From: Tolypocladium sp. Sup5 PDA-1
Lineage: Eukaryota; Ascomycota; Sordariomycetes; Hypocreales; Ophiocordycipitaceae
Assembly: GCA_000750105.3 (NCBI GenBank)
Contig: JPHH03000015.1
Location: 434,001 to 498,000, forward strand
DNA length: 64,000 bases
Reading direction: 5' to 3'
Part shown: piece after piece, positions 1 through 9,770 of the stretch
Layout of the letters: every line of letters starts with the position of its first letter
How positions within the stretch are numbered: position 1 is the first letter of the stretch
The notes under the pieces: generated by a model
The model's input: only the letters and a program-made list of their open reading frames with translations
The model's database searches: none
What the model was told of the DNA's origin: nothing
Position numbers and translations under genes: made by a program

Positions 1-72
1 GGAATTAAGAGCGGCGTAAAGAGGATAAAATAACTTCATGTGTCAGCCTGCAGCAGTCTGCTGACTTCGGGC
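1..72 (+). repeat. Degenerate repeat copy, also seen at 17733-17790
   Basis: The segment begins with a stretch (taagagcgg..taaagagga) and ends with agtctgct..cttcgggc. A similar stretch occurs in the same orientation at 17733-17790. The two copies differ mostly by C/T and G/A transitions plus small indels. The segment stops abruptly where the relic gene fragment at 73-300 begins, so it reads as a mobile-element end or an insertion boundary. The element class cannot be told from this sequence. Confidence 0.45.
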
Positions 73-300
73 CGCTGCGAAAACTTCAACGGGGCTTACA
101 AGTGACTGTCAACATCCTCCGGAGGTACAAGCACATCTTGACCAAGAGCGTGGAAGCTACAGCGAGAGACGCTGCTTCTACGCACGGTGGAGGCGGACCG
201 AATGGAGAAGCAGGAGGTAATAAAGTTTATAAAGAACCGGGACGGGACTCGACGTGGAGCTTTGTTCCGACTTTCTCCGTGTTCATGACCTCGGTACTTG
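73..300 (+). pseudogene. 3' fragment of a repeated fungal gene family (second copy at 22970-23620)
   Basis: Translation gives LRKLQRGLQVTV then LRRYKH, followed by a coiled-coil-like tail broken by frameshifts. The same string occurs at 23385-23600 with about 85-90% nucleotide identity by eye. Only the C-terminal part is present, starting immediately after the repeat boundary near 72. From memory, homologues in ascomycete genomes are multicopy and often carry an unreliable 'ubiquinol-cytochrome c reductase' label; I do not claim that function. There is no intact reading frame, so it is a relic. Confidence 0.5.
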
Positions 301-1998
301 GTACGTTGATCCAGGCAATCAAGCTTTATTTCTGTTATGGAGGGTAGTAGTCCATACTGCGTATTGACAAGCACGTCAAGATGCCTTTGGCAGAACCCAG
401 GACTGACTGGCCTTCTGTCGGGCACGGTTCATGTGCAAAGTTCCCGTTTGCCCAGGCCTTTGGGCATCCGCTGGTCTTGGGGCAAGGAAGTGAGGACAGT
501 GCCAAGTTGAGCTAATGCAGGTGTGCCAGGGTTCAACGTGCTGTTCGGTGAGCCACAGCACGGGCCTGCGCCCATACTTTCTCTCAAATGGTCGGTCGAC
601 GCTCCGTGAGCATAGAGGTAGGGAATAAAATCCCAAACAAGGCGATGTTTGCTTATCCCCGGGCAGCGGTAAGGCTTGTGGGTCCATAACCCCCTGCAAC
701 TACTTCGTAGCTTGTTGGTATTCGTACTTCTATCACAAGCCAATGATCTAGTTAAAAGAAGTATCATTTAATGTGCTAGCACAAGCCTTACCGCTGCCCA
801 AGGACAGCTTAACACGCTCCTCTAGAAGCAATCGGTTTATATGCCATCAAGCGACGTAGTGTGTCCTGTGACCGTTCTCTGCGTACTCACATCGCCCTGG
901 GTTGGGCATCTCATGTCTTCCCTAGCCATGCTTGGGGCGTCGTGTCCTCGTTGAGCAAATGCAGCATTTACTGTAGACGAAGACGGTGGCGATTCTTCGA
1001 TTGTGCAACGAGTGGATTGCGTGAGCCTTGGTCTCCCAGGAATCGCAAGCTGAGTGGAGAACTTCATCCTTTCAATAGTCATCTGTGGAGTGTGAAGCCC
1101 CAACTGCAACATACGAGTATTCGTAAGGCGTAAGTGCACGTCTCTGGAACTGAGAACTGACTCGCCAATCAATATCAAGAATGGTAATCACCGGGTGGCG
1201 GAGTGGCCTGATTTCTTGGGTGGTTCAATCCCTTTGGCAATGCTAACGCCGCACCCAAGTCATAGGACAGGGGTTACGGCCAATCAGGATGCCGCATTCA
1301 TTTCGGTACTTCATTTTACTGGCAAAGGCCACTGTGATAGATGTCCCAGCAATTCTGACTGGTACAAGTCGCTACATTGCAGTTGTCGCCATCCTTCGAC
1401 ACTACAGTACGCAATGTGGAGTCGGGCGTACCAGCAAGGTCACCGGGGAATAGTGGGTCCCGTAACTTGGGTACGGCGTTAGCACTGCCAAAGGGAATTG
1501 TGTGAGACACAACGGGCCGTTAGAGAAACGACGATGCCTCATCGGGCGGCAGATGCTTCTCCAGACACCCCGGTTCTCCGCTATCGGTCCTTGCGGTCCT
1601 TGTGAAATCCAAAGTGACGCTGTTGTGGCCATCCTCAGCCTTCCTCGGCCCCGATATCCCCCGCCGCTGCGGATATGCACGAGGCGTGTGTCCTCGGAAG
1701 TGGCTTCTCACGCCAGGAGTGTGGCGCCTTGCGGATCAGCTGGAAGGGGACAACAAAAGGCTTGTCTTACCGTTCCGCTCTCCTTCACTTTTCTCTACCT
1801 TCCAACAAATGATCTTCTGCTGATGTTTCGTCTCCCTCCCTGTCCACGACTTGGGTCACATCCGCCGACTGCGACCGTCCGTTTCCGTGAGCTCCTCCAC
1901 CGGCCGACGTCCGACACCCAACCTGCTCGCTCATCCCGTGTTAACCAGGCGCGCAGGCAGCGGACCAGCTTAACTACCGTCCCTGTATCACGACTACA
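301..1998. other. Intergenic, no supported gene; contains an inverted repeat
   Basis: No open frame here shows a recognisable domain. The only structure seen is a 44-bp inverted repeat (arms 1226-1268 and 1457-1500) with a tRNA-like A-box/B-box pair at its left edge. The last few hundred bases are pyrimidine-rich and probably include the promoter and leader of the small gene starting at 1999. Confidence 0.5.
1196..1500. repeat. Short inverted repeat with tRNA-like box A and box B
   Basis: Arm 1226-1268 (caatccctttggc..) pairs with the reverse complement of 1457-1500 (caattccctttggc..). Differences are transitions and one 1-nt indel. Just before and at the first arm lie tggcggagtgg (1196-1206), a perfect box A consensus, and ggttcaatccc (1222-1232), a perfect box B consensus. 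They are only about 16 nt apart, too close for a normal tRNA. This could be a decayed SINE or MITE-like hairpin; the class is uncertain. Confidence 0.4.
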
Positions 1999-2244
1999 AT
2001 GATATTTACGCGAGCTGTATCCTTGACCAACTTCCTGGTGGCCAGCTCCGCACTGGGGTTCCAGGTTTTCGTACTATACCCGTGGCACAAGGAGTTGGAC
2101 GCCGGATTCGAGGACCTGAAGAAGGAGCACTTGAAGGTTCTGGATGCCGTGGGAAACAGTCTGAGCGAGCAGCAGCGAAGGGCCTTGTCCAACAAGATGA
2201 ACGACCTGAAAAGTCAAAGCTCGAGAAGGTGGTGGTGGCTCTAA
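1999..2244 (+). CDS. Small conserved-looking protein with one hydrophobic segment (81 aa)
   Basis: A single-exon frame encodes 81 residues. Residues about 8-27 (TNFLVASSALGFQVFVLY) form one likely membrane segment, followed by a charged helix (DAGFEDLKKEHLKVLDAV) that could form a coiled coil, and a basic end. The shape resembles very small mitochondrial inner-membrane accessory proteins, but I do not recognise the family and assign no function. The stop lies 133 bp upstream of the phosphate-carrier start, in the same orientation, so it is either a separate short gene or lies in the carrier's 5' leader. The start is the first ATG after a pyrimidine-rich stretch. Confidence 0.5.
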   Translation: MIFTRAVSLTNFLVASSALGFQVFVLYPWHKELDAGFEDLKKEHLKVLDAVGNSLSEQQRRALSNKMNDLKSQSSRRWWWL

Positions 2245-2377
2245 ATACCCTTTGAAATAGACGGTTGCTTACGGCCTGTCTTCCTTGGTTCACTAGCTCA
2301 CTGTCTTCAGTGTCCACTGCGTTGCCACGCGTGCACCAGGTCCTGGAGATGCAGTCCGAGCGGCTGGACACAGAATC

Positions 2378-3741
2378 ATGCCGACCAAGGACAAGCCCAT
2401 GGACCCTGCAACAAACGAAAGGGCCATGGATGTGTCTCTGTACGCAAGATATGCTCTCGCTGGCGCCTTCTGTTGTGCTTTCACTCATGCCGTCCTCACA
2501 CCGGTCGATGTGTAAGCAAGCTCTCCTTGTCTTCAATGCGCGCCCACGGTTCAAATTATTTCGTCCATCACTATTGTTGCGTTCCTGTGCCAGGGGCAAA
2601 TATTCAAAGCGTGGGGTTCGCCATCGTGCCCAACAACATCAAACCGTCGCTCGTTATTGACTTGGCGTAACAATCCTATGTCGTCTTCCCTACAACAGTG
2701 AAGTTGCTGACGCTTCTTGCTTACGCAGCGTTAAAACACGGATCCAGCTCGATCCAACCACATACAGCAGGAGCCTTTCCAAGAGTGCACGGCAAATTGT
2801 TTCATTGGAAGGGCGAGGAGCTCTCCTGATAGGGCTAGGCCCGACCATCGCGGGCTACTGCCTCCAGGGCGCTTTCAAGTTTGGCGGCTACGAGTTTTTC
2901 AAAGCTCGCGCAGTCGACTATCTCGGACAATCAACTGCCACCAATAACCGGAATGCTGTATACCTTGCCTCAGCCGCTGCAGCCGAGTTCCTTGGTGATA
3001 TCGCGCTCTGCCCATTCGAGTCTGTTCGAATCCGACTCGTGTCTCAGCCTACCTACGCTGCTGGGTTTGTGAGCGCGCTTGCTAAACTGGCCAGAGAAGA
3101 GGGTGTTGGTGGCCTGTACTCCGGCCTGGGTCCTCTACTCCTCAAACAGTGCGTCTGGACAGGCGACCCAACACAGCCCCCGTGCTCGATATACATGGCT
3201 GCTAATCCAGCCACAGGATTCCATATACTATGGCGACGTTTTTGGTCTACGAGAAGGCTATCCAGACAGCATATAGCGTTGTAGACAGGAGGGAGCTCTC
3301 CTCGATGGGAGTTACTGGCATCAACCTCGGTGCTGGGCTCGTCGCTGGTTTGGCCGCCGCCGTCGTCTCTCAACCGGCCGATACGATCTTGAGTAAAATC
3401 AACAAGGAAACGGCAAACAAGGGCGAAAGCACAACCAGTCGCTTAGTTCGCATCGCGACCGGACTTGGACTGCGCGGTGCCTACACAGGCATGCAAGCAC
3501 GAGCAATCATGGTTGGTGCTATGACAGCAGTGCAGTTCGGCATTTATGGGGGTGTGAAGAAGGTGCGTCTAACCTTGAATAACTGGCTTCCTTATGACTG
3601 CCCATTAAGACTTCTGCTAATTATCTTTTGTCGCAGCTCTTCGGGGCAACCGATGGAGTTGAGTTAAGCCAGAGCCACCACCTTGCAGTAGATCGTTGTT
3701 CAGAGGACGTGCGGCAGAAGGTCATAGAGCCCATGGAATGA
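2378..3741 (+). CDS. MIR1: Mitochondrial phosphate carrier (MIR1/PiC type)
   Basis: Four exons (2378-2511, 2729-3148, 3217-3562, 3637-3741) give a 334-residue protein with three mitochondrial-carrier repeats. The first signature is TPVDVVKTRIQLDP, rebuilt exactly across intron 1. The second is CPFESVRIRLVSQP, and the third is SQPADTILSKIN. The strings FKFGGYE and LKQIPYTMA are characteristic of phosphate carriers, which import phosphate with protons across the inner membrane. Donors are GTAAGC, GTGCGT and GTGCGT; all junctions keep frame. The start at 2378 was chosen over the in-frame ATG at 2399. The C-terminal tail after LFGATDGVELS is longer than in yeast. MIR1 versus PIC2 assignment is by resemblance only. 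Confidence 0.9.
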
Positions 3742-4478
3742 TTAACCCGAAGTGGCGATAGGTGTATTACTTTCGATGCCTGTTCGAAACTATTTAGATA
3801 CAAAGGGCCGGGCCCCGGAGCTTGAGACCCGGCATAGCCGGACCGTGCGCGTAGGTATATGGCGCGGGCGTTCCCTTACCCTTACGTACGGTACCCGTAA
3901 GTAAAGAAGAGGCGGCGTATATATAGAGGCTCTACCTTCCTTTTCTTTTTCCTCCTTTTTATAGTTTATTATTACCCTAAAATAACTAATACCTATTTTG
4001 ATGGAGTGAAACACGCATAATAAAAGGACGCTGCTTGCACATCTCGAAGAGACTACACTCAATAGGTCTCGGGTGTCAGCAATCACTCAAAAAAGGTTTG
4101 ACTTACATAGACCATCTAAACGTAAGGTTCAGAAGCCGCTGCGCGCTACTCGTAGTCTCAAGACTAATGGGGGTTGTTCATTCCATTTTCACTCAAATTG
4201 CTCTTCGACCGACGCGAAACTCTTTCCCGTGACCACCTCATGAATGAAGGCGCTGGGTCCATGGTTCGATGGATCTTGTTGCTGGCCTCCTTGAGTCCGT
4301 TCATCACTATAGTATACTTAATATTATATTAATTAATTAATAACCTTACAAGATAATATAGTAAATATATCTAATAAGTAATTAAAATAATACTATTTTA
4401 TACTAAGTAATTAACTAGACGGGATAGAGGGGGGGTTAGGAAATAGGGCACCCTACTTACATGATAGTAGTCGCCTAA
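3742..4478. other. AT-rich gene-free block
   Basis: No coding sequence is seen. Bases about 4300-4400 are strongly AT-rich (runs of ttaattaattaat, tataatata), unlike the GC-balanced gene space. This is typical of RIP-decayed repeat DNA in ascomycetes. No repeat class can be named. Confidence 0.6.
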
Positions 4479-6333
4479 CTTAAGCGCTACTTAGGCACTA
4501 CTTAAGCGCTGTTTAGGTTAAAGCAGCGACGGCTTAGGAATATAACTAAGGAAGGAAGTTCTAGATATCGAGATTCGTATTATATATTATGCTATTCTCG
4601 AGCTTAAGTAGTCCCTTACCAGGGTTATCTAATCTATATGCGCGGTAAACTTCATGAGCTCTTCCTTCGAATATCTATTGCCTAGTATACAATTAGTGAG
4701 CACGTGGTTTCAGTCAGAACCGTTCGGGCTCGTACTTGTAGCGAGAATAAGGGTTTCGCGACGAAACCTACGCATAGCGGGGGGAGACCTCATCCCTGCC
4801 CTGAGCCCAACTTTTCTCAGCTGATCACTGAACGAGGTTCCTATTTGAACATCGTTCGTTGGCCCGTCTACTGTTGCCTCAGGGAAAACGGGTAGATCCA
4901 AGACATGACCAGCTCATGTAAACTCCCCGTACCTTTTCTCTGGCGGGGGCTCGACGGCCAAAACCTATTTAATAGTCTTATACTCTTTGATGGCCCCCGC
5001 AGCGAGAAAAATGGCGAGCATGAAGAGTAGAGGGTTAACGACAAGCGGTTGACCTGGCACCAACTCGTACAAGATGTGGGTTGGCCTTTGTCAGAAGGAC
5101 CCGTTAGCCGCCGCATAATATCACTCTTGGTTTTTACCATACCTTTGTGGCTCTTTGTCGTGCATCCCTTTTGCAAATTCACGCTTCAAGCTATATCGCA
5201 GCTCCGGCTTACCATCTTTCCACGCCACGAGTAGGACCGCATCCTACGGACATCAGCCAGAGTTCCTGAATCTCATTGGGGCACTCAGGGACACTCACCT
5301 TGTACCGCAAACCCTGTCCAGTGTTACTTCGAGTCGACCCTTCGCTGATTTCACCCACCCTGGCCGGAGTGAAGACATGTCACTTTAGCTTGGCGCTGAT
5401 GAACACTCGGTATGCTTCATGAGCATAGCCGTGCCAGTCACGCTGCCAGGGTTGCTGTTCTATGCGCATATAATTTTCCGGTGTGAGGTAAGTCTTTCCC
5501 CGTGTCGCAGTGGACAAGCCATGCTTCTGCTGCAATGGACCCTTGATGTACTAGGCGAGGTCAGCGCCTAGCATAAGGAGATGAGAACAATGAGCAAGGA
5601 AAAAACCGACGTTGACGATCGAATCCGTGAGATTCTTTGATATGATGGAGGTTGGGTTTTCGAGATTCCAACAGACTTAAATACGCGGAAGTGGCCGCGG
5701 ACAGTCCGAACCGTCGGCTTCCCGTCTGGGTCAATCTCTCCTTTAATTGACTGGGCTAGAAACTCGGCAAAATGCCTCAAAGTCTTCAAGCTATGGGGTG
5801 TGGCTTGCGAGTGCGTCTTTGTGTATCTTGAAGAACGGTTTAGTCCACGGATCGGGCGAAAGTTGGCGTGTGTGGAGGGGACTTACTCCAGCCATAACGC
5901 CAAGTTATTATTATATTCCTTTTTGGTGCAATCGAGGACATTTCGTAGAACAGGAGTGTTATCAAGGTCAGTATCGTTATCGTCGAAGCCATTCTCCTCA
6001 GCTTGCCTTCTGCTGTCCTCGGCGGTCCTCTTCCGAGGCATCTTTGGCGATGATCGAACCGAAGTGGACTAGTCGACTTCGATTGCCTGGTTGTCAATGG
6101 GAGAAAGAAGATGGGACCCTGGGAGCCAACGAGCCCATCGTAGGAAATAGGATCATGATGTTTATATATTTCAACAGGCTACCTCGCAGGGAGGCCGCTT
6201 TTGGACGCAGTGCGTCATGTAGACTCCAGAGCCTTGACATGGCGCAGACCCATGTGACTCGGCTATACCCTTTTTGATGATCTTCGCGAGCCGAGCCTAA
6301 GCGACCCTGAGCAGTGCCTGAGTAGCGCCTAAG
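4479..6333. mobile_element. Candidate TIR-bounded element carrying a captain-like fragment
   Basis: The sequence at 4479-4517 (cttaagcgctacttaggc..) matches the reverse complement of 6296-6333 (cttaggcgctactcaggc..), with differences mostly T/C and A/G transitions. The left arm is the AT-richer one, as if RIP-mutated. Each arm is internally repetitive (acttaagcgct occurs twice in the left arm). The enclosed 1.86 kb holds the DUF3435-like fragment at 5568-6041 and otherwise no intact gene. No convincing target-site duplication was identified, so the element ends are approximate. Confidence 0.4.
5568..6041 (-). pseudogene. 5' fragment of a DUF3435 (Starship-captain family) tyrosine recombinase gene
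   Basis: Reading minus from ATG at 6041: MPRKRTAED, then an acidic stretch, then KKEYNNNLALWLE. A GTAAGT donor follows, then an intron ending near 5790, then LKTLRHFAEFLAQSIKG and GKPTVRTVRGHFRVFKS. This layout (short basic start, YNNNLALW, FAEFLA..G, PTVRTVR..RF) is that of the N-terminus of fungal DUF3435 proteins, which include Starship captain recombinases. After VFKS a +1 frameshift is needed to continue the family-like WNLENPTS..TDSIVN, and the sequence then degenerates. The catalytic R..H-R..Y region is absent, so it cannot be active. Confidence 0.55.
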
Positions 6334-6872
6334 CAAAGCAGAGACTTGTCAGGTGAGCGACAGGGATTGGTAAGGGCAACTTTCGGGAAAGAGAACAAAA
6401 TATATGTCTTATTGAATGTATGCTATCTAGGCTAAGTAGGCGGCAGGATGACTGCGAATGGGCAATATCAAAAAGAAAAGTATCTTTCAATCCTTAGCAT
6501 AGACCTCATGTCAAGGAATAACGCGACCTAGAAAACAGCATTTCTAGTCGACTATCTGTCTTCCTAAGCACCCTAAAAGCTCGCTAGTATTACGTAGCTA
6601 GAGATAAGGAATGCATACAGAAGAGCGCTTGATTGATTGAGTGAAGAGAACTTGCTTTCTTGTTATAAGTCTGTAACGAGCTATCTTAATACCTTGCTAA
6701 AAAGACTTTAACAGCAATAGGCAAACGCGGCCTAACTAAATAAGATGCGGTAATCCAAGCCTTATTAAATAAGGCTATCTCCATCAACGGAACGATCTGA
6801 AATGACCTATAGCTAGGGGGTGCTATAGATCAATCGTGCTATTCTCCGCACCCTAGCGATATACCTTGATAT
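6334..6872. other. Intergenic, AT-leaning, nothing recognised
   Basis: No open frame with a recognisable product. Composition is moderately AT-rich and looks like decayed repeat DNA. It lies directly downstream of the secreted-protein gene, whose stop codon is at 6873-6875. Confidence 0.5.
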
Positions 6873-7566
6873 CTAGTCAACAAAGGCTCGGTTAGTAGAT
6901 CCAACAATCAGAGCGCCATTGCCATTAGCAGCTTGAAATCCTAATATCGCATTAGTTATGCTATTCAAGAGCTAGCAAACGTAAACTTACCAGCAACACT
7001 CTGATCCGAACGAGTGCAGTGGTCGACAGTATAGAGCACTGCAAGAGCTACATCAGAGCTATAAAGCATAATTAGCAGAAAAACTAAGGTATTGGACGAA
7101 GGTAGATGTTTACTTACCACCACGAAGAGGCCCCGTCATGACCATCGTCGGCTCTCCCAGAGATCTCTGCATCTCCTGCTTCACAAAAATGCGCTGTTCC
7201 CCGACCTGAGACAACACAGTCCCGGCGGCCAAGTTTATCAAGATAATGGTAGCATCCGATGATACCGTTAACATTTGTATATGCTTCACTTGGGCCGCAT
7301 CTCGGATCATATCTGGCAACGAGACCCGATGGGATAGACGCTGTAGTAGTCAGCATTTAGCAGGCCTTGTAAAAGCTCAGGGCTACTCTCATACATATAT
7401 TAGGCAACGGCAAGGCGTAAAGCTCCGCAGATGTGACGCCAAGTTCAGCCAAGCTAGGCAAGCCTGGACCAGGAATAACTTCCGGATGGTTGATAGCAAG
7501 TCCCGTCGCCATCTTGAGAGATGCAAGGGCAAGGACAAGAGGAGAGAGATGAGTTACTGCAATCAT
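6873..7566 (-). CDS. Small secreted cysteine-rich protein (effector-like), 4 exons
   Basis: Minus-strand exons 7566-7395, 7340-7118, 7058-6991 and 6940-6873 join in frame to 176 residues. Introns have GT-AG ends (GTATGA, GTAAGT, GTAAGT). The N-terminus (MIAVTHLSPLVLALASLKMATG) is a typical signal peptide. A short acidic/proline-rich stretch (HPEVIPGPGLPSLAELG) follows, then a core with six cysteines in RCGPSEAY, GIIGCY, RRDCVV, HFCEAGD, SSWCSD and VDHCTR, ending VAGFQAANGNG..VGSTN. Six cysteines in a small secreted core suggest three disulfides. I recall a similar small secreted family in plant- or insect-associated fungi, and a distant KP4-like toxin fold is possible, but no function is assigned. 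The intact splice sites contrast with the relics around it. Confidence 0.6.
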
Positions 7567-8518
7567 TGTAATAGTAGGTTGTAGACTTGATATAAAATCT
7601 TAAGAGCTGTGTATTGTGGAACAAAGATGCTTGAGAGGATGAGTTGAGTTCTGGATTTGAGAGGGATTGACCCGGCATATTTATACATACTGGTACTCTA
7701 TATTGAATGCTCTACTGATATACCTACGTGACGTAACAGAGGTCTAGCAGCTTTACGTAAGGTGCTCGTGCCAGCATATGACAGTGAGTTTATGCAATCG
7801 CTTCCCTGGCCTGGTGATTGAAGTCTTGTTAGTCTCGACTTCACTTGGCTGCGGGATATCCGTAACGTGTCTGCAAGCAGAAGATCCTGGTGTCTTAGAC
7901 TCTGCATTAGGCAGGTTGCATTGTCGTTGAAGCAGTTACTGTGCCACGGCTACTGGAATTACGGCTTAACTTTCTCATGGCCCCATCGGAACGACATCCG
8001 TGATTGTAGAGATGATCAACCAACAGCATAACACACTGTACCTTGACTAGAAAGGTAGGCTGCGTGAGGGGAAAGGACCTTTTGATTTATGCTGCTTGTG
8101 CCGTACAGCTACTCTGGCCAGGATGATGGAAATAAAATGATCTCGAGCATGGACTGTTGGTTGCGCTGTTTGTTAGTTCGAACACCACGGCAACTTGGCA
8201 GCATGGGCCTGTGGTCTCGATCGTGACGACGACCTTGCCTCCGCGCATGAGCTTTCTTCCCCCGCTCCACTAACGGCGTTGGGGCGAACGTCCGTCCAAC
8301 ACACTTCTGGTCGGCCTGCAACATCATGTATCGCATCATCGGTGACCAATATTTATTCCAAGTAGCTAGCTGCAGATGCTCGATTATGGGTCGGCACGGC
8401 TTCTGCGGAAGTTGAACGATGTGGAATGTCTCTAGAGAAACGACCAAACTACCCCGGCACGCAGCTCACTTCTGTTGCTGACCATTACATGACAACACAC
8501 TTTCGCTCTATGCGGAGG
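7567..8518. other. Intergenic upstream of the secreted-protein gene
   Basis: Nothing coding could be supported. The first 150 bp upstream of 7566 on the minus strand should contain the promoter and leader. The frames at 8109-8447 show no recognisable domain. Confidence 0.4.
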
Positions 8519-9770
8519 TCATACTGAAGTTTCCTTATCAACACTCGTCCTAGTCGGTGTCCCGCTCATTGCACCACTCAGCACCCTGCATAGCTTCTTG
8601 GTATATATTCCGCTCAGTTTAAGGGCCCACGAGGGACCGGAGTGTTTCTTCAACAACGGAGACATGAAATGAACTATTCGGCAATGTCGCACCGAGCATG
8701 CTACCGAGCCGGGATGGCTAACACGCACACCGTTCTGGCACGGACTGTACGTAGCCATCTGGCCACCGCCGCCGCCTCGTGGGGGGGACGGGCCGGGCGG
8801 CCAGTAAATACATCCTGCAGGCCGTCTTGTGAGAAGTGCGGTAGTGGAGTCAGGGGAGCCAAAAGGAGACAAATGCATTGGGGCAGAAGAAGCCGTCACA
8901 GAATAACCAACACCGGCTACAGCCATCCCACTGGATGCCCAAAGTTTCAATTCCGTGACAATCCTTGCCGCGGCCAGGGGCGTGCGTGTAGGTTGCGTGA
9001 GGGTTCTCGGCTCGATACGGGGGGATGGGTAGATGATTGTTGCGCGGTCAGTCACTGTCACTTGCCACAGCGTGATATCCGAGGTAGTCACATCGGGGAT
9101 GGTGATCGTGTAGATGGACGTGACGGTCATTCAAACTGACGACGTCATCACGGCTCCAAGATAGGTCCCTGACGTGGTCGAACCGTAGCCGACCGCGATG
9201 CTGGGGGCCAGGGGCGGGAACTTGAAGGTGGTATCCGTCCGCAGCGTGAGGGGCGGCAGCACGTAGATGCATGGCAGGAACACGACATGGTCAGCTCCGA
9301 CTAGCCCTAGACTTCGTGATTGATGTTGACGGAATCCGAGCCAGTACCATTCCCGTTGCCGGAGTCGATGTCGCCAATGTCGTCCCCAGCCAGCGCCAGT
9401 CGCGCCGCCATCTCACTCCTGTAGCCATCCTCGGTGGCCGAGTTGAAGAGCAGGGTCGTAAATGCCGCCGTCGGGCGACACATTTGCACGTTGCCCTTGG
9501 TGAAGCTATTATTCAACCACAGGCCCGACACGTGGTCTCGATTAGGGCAAACTGGCAGCTTTGCCAGTCCGTGCAGCTGAGTGCGTGGTCCTGGAGGGAG
9601 TATAAGCCCGCCGAATAGACATAGATGTCGGAAAAGTTGAGCAGTCGCAGTGCCCACGCGCTCTTACAGATGTCACTACGGAGTAGCGTAGTCCCCGAAC
9701 ATTGCCTATCGGTCCATCGCTCCGACCCTTGTTCCATACAGAATGCATTAGCGCTTTCCAGCCGGCTCAT
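8519..9770 (-). pseudogene. Relic of a secreted GH55-like glycoside hydrolase
   Basis: Minus-strand fragments in different frames read in order: TLLRSDICKSAWALRLLNFS, DIYVYSAGLYSLQDHALSC, TDWQSCQFALIETTC, LWLNNSFTKGNVQMCRP, then a Ser/Thr/Pro-rich tail with LPPLTLRTDTTF and TITIPDVTTSDITLWQVTVT. The pattern 'IYVYSAGLYS..C....SCQ' resembles the C-terminal part of fungal GH55/pectate-lyase-fold exo-1,3-glucanase-like proteins, and the tail resembles their linker repeats. Frame changes and missing N-terminal domains show decay. The family call is from memory of conserved strings and is moderate at best. Confidence 0.35.
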
